Below are positions 57,757 through 64,000 of a DNA stretch of 64,000 nucleotides, one piece after another; within the stretch, counting starts at the first letter, position 1, and each line of letters starts with the position of its first letter. The notes beneath the pieces were generated by a model. It did not search any database and was not told the origin of the DNA. It saw nothing but the letters and a program-made list of their open reading frames with translations. The stretch is from Amoebophrya sp. A120 (Eukaryota; Sar; Dinophyceae; Syndiniales; Amoebophryaceae): NCBI GenBank assembly GCA_905178155.1, contig CAJINV010000008.1, positions 2,671,303-2,735,302 of the forward strand, read 5' to 3'. The position numbers were made by a program, and so were the translations under genes.

Positions 57757-60700
57757 TTAGGCAAAGAAGCTGAAGGTTTGGCTGGACTCGGCTTCCGCCA
57801 CCGCCTGCGGCTGTTGCTCTTGCTTTTGTGCCTCTCCTTTTAGGGTCCTCCCCGCAGCTGTTACATCGTCGACGCCAGGTGTATCACTTACTTCCATTCT
57901 TGTTCCTCCGTCTTGTGTGGTGTCCCGGTTCTTTTCTTTCGCGTGGCCATTTCCTTTTCCGATGCCGGGAGAACTGCTACTTGTAAACGCGAGCAAAACG
58001 GAAGCAGCGAAAAGGAACAAGGCCAGCAGCAGCAACATCGTCAGCACCAGGCCAGTCGGGGTTCGATAAAGCAACCGGCTCAGAGTCCCCGCGGTGGTAC
58101 TTGTTCTTTCCGTGAGATGAACAAACGGGAACCATGTTGACCACACGGTAGATTCTTGTTCGCCATGGGAGACTAGGACACGGATTTGTTCACCATGGGG
58201 GTAAGCGGACCTGCTCGGTGTAGAAGTCTCGGTCTGCAGAAACGAGCTCTTCTTGGCCGCAAGTGTAGTTCCTTGTCCGCCGGCCCACTCAGACCAGTCC
58301 CACTGGTCTTGCCACACTTCGTACTGTCCGGTCGTCGTGTCCCATATGGCCAGCTCAACTGTTGCGTAGTCCTCACCTGTTACATCTACATCATAAACCA
58401 AGAAATAGTGTTTCGTACACAGAAACACTGCACACAAGAGAAAGATCAGAGCTACAGTGCAGCTTGCATGGCAAATCAATGTGGGACATCGATATATTTC
58501 GGCGCCGCTCATCGAGGTATCCCAACAAGTTTGTGTATGTGTCGCGCTGTCAGACTTGGAACCAACCCCAAGGCCATTGGAGATTTTGCATGACAAATCA
58601 TGTATGGGTCGTTGTTGGCTCACAACATAACAGCTGAGAACGTTACACTTACAGCTGAGAAGGCCATATCCCAATACAGCCACTTCTGCAAGTTGTCGTC
58701 CCATTTGTACCAGCTGTTTTCGTCGTACCAGTACGCCCAGTGCTGCAGATTCTCGTCCCAGTACCAGTTACTCCAGCTCCAATCACCTCCCGCGCCGGTT
58801 GCGGCGGCAGACGACGACGACGCAGAGCCGTCCCATTTGTAGCCCCCGCTGCCGTTCGTTTTTCCGTGATGGGACTGTCAGGATTGAAATCGTCAAAGTT
58901 GAAATGGTTTGTGGTCATGCATAAAATGCAACGCAGAAATTGTCTCTATGGCAGAGGACGCAAGTGAGGCAGATTGTGAGCCTGTTGAGGGGTAGGGATA
59001 GAGCTGCTCAAGTAGCATGACAAAAGGCGTCGTCCTTACTCAAACAGCATGACAAACTGGATTTAGATTCTACCCAAATTTGTCATCCGCCACTTGGAAA
59101 CTGGGCTGCAACTGGCCTCCATTTTCTGCATTACAAATCTTTTCAACTTTGACGATTTCAATCCTGACACATCCATATCCGTCCGCGTCCTTGTAAAAAG
59201 AGTCGGTGGCCCAGTTCCAGCCGTAGTCCGCCTTCCCCGCGTTGTAGGCCGCCTGCAGCTTGGAGTTTTGCTTCCACGCGCCCTTCCACGCCTTCTCCCA
59301 ACGCGGCTTCACCTCCTGTTCCCAAACCCGCTTGTCCAGCTTGCGGGCTATCCGGGAGAAAAAACCACGCACAGGTGAAGATGGTGCAAGAAGATCCCCC
59401 ACAATATATTTTTCTTGCAAAGCTTGAGATCATGCGCACCGAGACCAAAGAGAAATGGAATTTCGATCACTCATGCAAGTGAGTGTAAAACTTGAACTTC
59501 TGTGCGTTCACTGCATGACGTATGTAGTTGAAATGAACTCTATGCTTATATATAGTCGAGTTCATGCGCATATAGAAATCTCGCAACAGTGTGTGCAGAA
59601 GGTTTTTTCTCTTCCATACCGGCTTTCGCTTTTTCCAGGAGATCCGTCAGTTCCTTGGTTCGCTGCTTCGCCTTTTGCAGCAGCGCCTCTTCCTTCGCAC
59701 ACTCACTTGGCGAAGCGCCGTGCCGCGGTCGCGGGTGCGCACGTTCTTGTTCTGTTGTCCCCCGCGGCCCGTTCTCAACACCACGGCAATCCCAGTTTGG
59801 CTCGTTGCGTTCGCGCACCACGTCCCCCCATGCCTCTTCGCACAACTTCTGCGTTTCCCGCATCTGTTCGGTGAACGCGGATTCGCCCGCGATGTCGTAG
59901 CCACCCGTCTTGGCCCGCAGCAGTGCCCGATCCTCCGCCTTGGTTCGGACCTTCACCACGTCGTCTGACCTATCCTGAGTAAAAACGTACCCACACCAGA
60001 GTTGTAATGCAAATCTGCATGCTGGAAATGTTTCTCATGCGGAGCCCCATGAGAAGCATTTTCTAGTCGTGTTTTGCAATCTGTCATGCTCCAATCAGCA
60101 TGGTAGGCTAGATCTGTGATGCTGCTGAGCTTGCTCAAACAGCACTACACTACGAATCCAAATTTGTCATGCAAAACAGTCAAAACTTGTGGATTTGTCT
60201 AGCCGATTCCCCATCTTGACTATGGTGTGGGTACGTTTTTACTCAGGATATGACCACGGGGTCAGCTTCCGCCGCCGGTACTCTTCCAGCATGTATTGGC
60301 TCTGTTCCAGAGCCGCGATGCCCGCGTTGGCTAGCCCGCACAGTGCGTCGATGCCCACGGCTCCGTACATCCAGTTAGGATCGCCGGTGCCCACGGCGGA
60401 CGCCTGCATCGCGCCCGAGAGTGGGTTGGAAAACCGGAAGCCATGGTACGCATCCATGTCGTAGCCCGCCTTCTCCGTCGGCGAGGAGAACGCTATCGAA
60501 AGGAAAAATCCTCCCTCCCCATATCGAAGCGGAAACTTCTGTTGCTGGATTTGCGTGTTGCTGGATTTGCGTACACAAATCAGCTTTGTATTGCAAGAAG
60601 GCATTGCGACCAGATCCCCAGGCTAGGTTGGGGCGTATCGGTCTAGTTGCTCAGCATGGCAAATGGCTCGCATTTACCTTTAGGCCCAACAGCATGGCAA

Positions 60701-61581
60701 ATCGCTTCCATAATGGGCGCGAAGCTTCTGCCCTTGTCTCCTTGCAAGACAGATGTCATTTGTGACCTCAAATCAGCAACACAAATTTTCGGAAGCGTGC
60801 TTTTTTGATATGGGGAGAGGGAGTTTTTCCTTTCAATAAAAGTCCCTTGCGTGTTCCGCTTTCCCCGCGGTCGCGCGGCCGACTGACGGTTTTTAGCAGA
60901 CGCTCGTCGTGCGCTGCCCAGTTTAGACTGCATTTCCTGCTGGACGCGGAACTGCTGGTGGACTTGCTGTCCCTGTTCCTGATCCACCGCCTGCACCTGC
61001 GCCTCCGCTTCGCGCGTTTCGAGTTTCTTTTCCTTTTTCGTCGACGTCGAATGCGTGTTCTTCCGTTCTTGCACAAACGACAACGGTGAAGCAACTGCAT
61101 TACGACCGGATTTGGAGTCCTCATTCACTTCCAGAAGAACAACTGGCTCCACTTCTAGACGATCTTCCGCATGCTTCTCGTTTCGGCCTGGCTGTTCCTG
61201 TTCCGGCGAAAAAAACTCATTTTCACCTCCGTTTTCCGGCGCAGTAGATGAACATTCTTCTTGTTTGGTTGCAGTAAGATGACCATGGAGCTGCAAGGGC
61301 GCGGTTTGAGAAATTCGTGGATCTTCTTCGCCGTCAGCTGCGCTCGTCTTGATGTCCTCAAAATTACCAACGGGACTCGTCGAAGCCACAGAAAGCAGCA
61401 CGCGGGACAACAAGATTCCGTGAAAAGAATGGAGGTGCGATGGGAAAAACAGGCGGGACGCGACCAAGGCCGAGAAGCGGGACGGCCTTCGTCTCGACCA
61501 GGAGGTGGATTGCACAGCGGGCTCTTGTTGCCACTGAGTCCCCCTCTGCCGGCTCCCAGCCACGCTTCCACTTCCAGACAT
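57757..61581 (-). CDS. Membrane protein with aromatic W/Y repeats, at least six exons
   Basis: The start at 61581 gives MSGSGSVAGSRQRG, then a possible hydrophobic anchor (FHGILLSRVLLSVAS) and a long polar Q/E-rich region up to KRNTQGT. After an introner it continues AFSSPTEKAGYDMDAYHGFR, PNWMYGAVGIDALCGLANAG and LEEYRRRKLTPWS. It crosses a second introner to DDVVKVRTKAEDRALLRA and a coiled coil (ECAKEEALLQKAKQRTKEL). After another intron comes IARKLDKRVWEQEVKPRW and ATDSFYKDADG, then a third introner and KTNGSGGYKWDG. Next are aromatic repeats (NWYWDENLQHWAYWYDEN, SWYKWDDNLQKWLYWD), further W-rich sequence (GQYEVWQDQWDWSEWAGG), a transmembrane helix (GLVLTMLLLLALFLFAASVL) and a polar tail ending QTFSFFA. 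The repeats recall OCRE-type aromatic repeats but are not a clear match. The intron near 58371-58652 has two possible boundary pairs. Function is unknown. Confidence 0.65.
58863..59182. mobile_element. Introner, family A, copy 2
   Basis: The duplication TCCGT at 58863-58867 and 59178-59182 flanks a 310-bp element. TIRs of about 50 bp include GTCAGGATTGAAATCGTCAA and its inverse. Clean removal gives YKDADGKTNGSGGYKW. The element ends in ATA at the right. The left terminal base is changed (GATGGGA instead of TATGGGA). Confidence 0.95.
59966..60255. mobile_element. Introner, family C, best-preserved copy
   Basis: The duplication TGACC at 59966-59970 and 60251-60255 flanks a 280-bp element. The terminal 28 bases are exact inverted repeats beginning TATCCTGAGTAAAAACGTAC. 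Clean removal gives RRRKLTPWSDDVVKVRT. Confidence 0.96.
60494..60838. mobile_element. Introner, family E
   Basis: The left end TATCGAAAGGAAAAATCCTC and the reverse complement of the right end (TATTGAAAGGAAAAACTCCC) are TIRs that continue into CTCCCCATATC. It separates KRNTQGT from AFSSPTEKAGY. The flanks AACGC and AAAGT do not match, so the duplication has been lost. Confidence 0.8.
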
Positions 61582-63196
61582 GATGTTGACAATTTTTCTC
61601 TACAACATGAACCGCAATTTCTATGCGAGACCAAGATGCTTGATCGCTTATTTTATATTTATGCTTCAAAAAAAGCCCAGCAAAACGCCTTTTTTTACAA
61701 ATCGAAATCCACGCTACTGGTGCATTACATTCTTGGTGTAACGGCCAAAATTGACTCGCCAAAGCTTTGCCGTTCCCACAACGGGAGACCCCACGAAAAT
61801 ATGGCTAGATAGGTACGTAAACCATCGCGAGCAGATGTAATTAAAAAACCCGGTTGGATGTCATAGCTGAAGCCGGCGGCTCCTCGCACTACTGTTACGA
61901 TGATCAGAATTTTTTCCACGACTGGTTTCCTTTATATATAAATACGAATTCATCTCAAGGTTAAGACGCTGGCTTGTATCGACGATGAAGACACGACCAC
62001 GATGAATTTCTTTCCACTTCCAACGAGTGATATCTTATACTTATTCATGACATACAGAAAAAATACGCTGTAGACGAAAACGCAGCACCAAGTCGATTTC
62101 GAGAAAACTTTCTGCATGAAAAATTGGAACGAAATGAGACGAACACCATGTTGCGGGCACTGCTTCTATACTGAATTCAGATACAGCCCTTTGCTCGCAT
62201 CTTATGGCGTGCAAGTAAGTGTCTGACATATGCAGCTAATAAATCCTGAACTCAAATACAAAGTTATTCGTCACGGATAATTTACGTTTCCTTGAAGTCG
62301 CATCTTGGTCGCTTGTTGAAATATTTGTCGAATCTCGTTTGAAGCGTCTTTATACACGGTCACGATAAGTAAAAATGTACAATCAACATGCCTGAGTCTT
62401 CTTCTCGATAGTAACAAAAAATGCGAAATGGGTCTTCCATGATTTTTTAACGTCGAAGATTTCTTGTCCTACTAGTATTGCTACTTGTTGTGCGTTTCAA
62501 AATGTATCATAATGAAGTCCTGTTTTGAAGTACGGTAATAATAAATATGAAAAACGATTACGCATTCGCCCCGTGCCCTTCCCGAAAAGTAAGTCGCAAG
62601 CAGCAGGCGACGCGCGCAAACGGATGGGCGTGCGTGCCTAGCGTGTCGTCACTTTTCGATGTTGGCGTTTGTCTCACAGAAAATCAAAATCTTTTTGTAT
62701 ACTTCGAAATTGATTTGAAAAACATTCTACTTTTGTTGTTCATTATTTAAGTGAAAATGTGTGCGTGCTGTAAAAAAATAAGATAACAACAAGGGCTTGA
62801 AGTTGTAGCTTGACATAAGAGTAATTCCAAGTCCAAAATGACACAGCGGCTGAACCCGAAAGCAGAAAGAAGAGAGATACTCCTACATCTACAAATAGTA
62901 CAAATGGTTTCTCACAATAATTATCAGTAAAGTTCGTGCGAGCGAAGCAAGCCGTTCCTGTGCGACATTATCTCGTCTGAATCAAAAACTAATCGCACCT
63001 GAAGCCCGTAGAGAGAGGCAGAAAAGAAGAAGAAAATAAAGGAAGATAATTCCGAACGGGCCTCTCGGTCAATGCGGAGCGCTGATGTTCTATGAGCCAG
63101 TATTCATGCGCCGTGTCTCCACTAATTATCTGCTACACTGTGTTGATAGCCAGCCACGTCAGGTATGTATCTACGTCCACCCGCTTCCAGTTTGAT
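61582..63196. other. Intergenic region, no supported gene
   Basis: AT-rich region between the aromatic-repeat gene start and the proline-rich gene. The frames at 61725-61919 and 62547-62750 are short and unsupported. No RNA gene was seen. Confidence 0.5.
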
Positions 63197-63244
63197 CTGC
63201 ACACAGACACAGACACAGACACAGACACACACATACACACACTC
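63197..63244. repeat. Short CA/CAGACA microsatellite
   Basis: Runs of CACAGACACAGACACAGACA passing into CACACACATACACACA, about 48 bp. It lies just downstream of the stop of the proline-rich frame. Confidence 0.9.
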
Positions 63245-63252
63245 CTTTCGCC

Positions 63253-64000
63253 TCACGCGCCGCGGTACCCACCGTGCGCGTACCGCCCGTCCCCTGAGGG
63301 CGCATCGAAAGGGGATCGGCTTGGAGGCATCGAAGGGTATCGGCTTGGAGGTGGGGGCGGAGCTTCCACGGAACGGGAAGGAAAGCTGTGCGCGCGCTGC
63401 ACCGGCGGCGGCGGCGGTGCTGGCAGTCCTGGCGGTCCGGCGGGAGGTGGCGTCTGCTGTCGCGAATACTGTGGTGGCGGCGGAACCAGTGCCCAGAGTC
63501 GGGAATCGGATGCTGGCGCGCTGTAAGCGCCGGGTAGCTGCTGCTGAGATGGCCGCGATGCGGGTAGTGATTGCGGCCGCTGCGGTGGCGGGGGGGGGAG
63601 GACTGGTCGCTGCTCAGAAGGGGGCCATGATGACCAAGGTAACCAACTAGAACTGCCTGCTGGAGCGCTGGTGCGGGGCGACGGAGGTCGATCTGCTCCC
63701 TGCGGTCGGGTCCCTGGCACTGTTTTCGGTGCGGCTGGATCGGCGCGGTTTGGTGCGGTGCCTGCAAGTCTAGGCCATGATGGAGTCCGTTGTGAAGGAG
63801 TGTCCTCGTTTGCAGTGGCCCGCGACCCTGACGGGTCCGACCGCAGATATGCTTGCAAATGTGCTAACATGCCTGAAGCTGGTGAGGTCGATGGAACCGA
63901 CGCAACTTTTTTAGTTGGTTCGGAAACAGCGGACTTCGGCGAAATAGGGGACTTCTGACGACGACTATTTCGAAACTGCTCTACCAGTCCGTCTGCACGA
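63253..64000 (-). CDS. 3' part of a proline-rich low-complexity protein, runs off the right edge
   Basis: One minus-strand frame is open from the window edge (DGLVEQFRNSRRQKSPISPK) to the stop at 63253. It contains AHLQAYLRSDPSG, then long proline-rich stretches (PVLPPPPPQRPQSLPAS, PPPAGPPGLPAPPPPPV) and ends DGRYAHGGYRGA. The composition and the uninterrupted frame of about 250 codons in GC-rich DNA support coding. The opposite-strand frame is the expected shadow. The start and any further exons lie outside the window. Proline-rich tails of this type often bind SH3, WW or profilin modules (general knowledge). No domain is visible here. Confidence 0.55.
   Translation of the reverse strand, partial: RADGLVEQFRNSRRQKSPISPKSAVSEPTKKVASVPSTSPASGMLAHLQAYLRSDPSGSRATANEDTPSQRTPSWPRLAGTAPNRADPAAPKTVPGTRPQGADRPPSPRTSAPAGSSSWLPWSSWPPSEQRPVLPPPPPQRPQSLPASRPSQQQLPGAYSAPASDSRLWALVPPPPQYSRQQTPPPAGPPGLPAPPPPPVQRAHSFPSRSVEAPPPPPSRYPSMPPSRSPFDAPSGDGRYAHGGYRGA

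Overview
The window is nuclear DNA of a eukaryote, most likely a syndinian dinoflagellate of the Amoebophrya type (inference). Reasons: (1) Every gene I can support lies on the minus strand, a unidirectional layout usual in dinoflagellates. (2) Coding exons are broken by mobile-looking introns of about 155-500 bp with terminal inverted repeats (TIRs) and exact 5-bp target duplications. These are introner elements, and conventional GT-AG cuts do not fit most of them. (3) One gene encodes a low-complexity coiled-coil protein of a style that is abundant in dinoflagellates. (4) A recognisable histone H4-fold gene is present. The species call rests on pattern, not on a search.

Layout, left to right (all genes minus strand, so 5' ends are at the high coordinate): edge of a small membrane protein gene whose 3' part lies off the window (1-445); a membrane-anchored PPP-type phosphatase in six exons, 1514 aa (2569-8222); a small single-pass membrane protein (9479-10310); a 12-copy 177-bp satellite with a 34-bp palindrome (about 11300-13490); a TPR plus tyrosine-kinase-like kinase gene (14218-20962); a one-domain voltage-gated channel, 871 aa (21948-25666); an unrecognised gene (26762-28607); a coiled-coil gene (29513-about 34440); proteasome lid subunit RPN3/PSMD3, 533 aa (34606-38518); an H4-fold protein with a long N-terminal extension, 220 aa (41114-42439); an EF-hand protein, 765 aa (43750-46792); axonemal dynein intermediate chain DNAI3/WDR63 (48168-about 54480); a 126-aa acidic protein (55410-56005); an aromatic-repeat membrane protein (57757-61581); and the 3' part of a proline-rich gene running off the right edge.

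Exon models were joined by hand using splice phase and family conservation. For RPN3, the phosphatase, the channel, the EF-hand gene and the H4 gene, the summed exon lengths are exact multiples of three, and RPN3 comes to 533 aa, close to the human 534. That supports both the models and the introner excision points. The genes do not form a pathway. They mix housekeeping (RPN3), flagellar (DNAI3), signalling (kinase, phosphatase, EF-hand, channel) and chromatin (H4-like) functions.

The main unusual content is: at least five TIR families of introners (nine copies with perfect 5-bp duplications plus about seven decayed copies); a second class of GT-AG micro-introns of 43-46 nt; the H4-fold protein with a roughly 130-residue N-terminal extension; a PPP phosphatase with receptor-like topology; and the palindromic 177-bp satellite.
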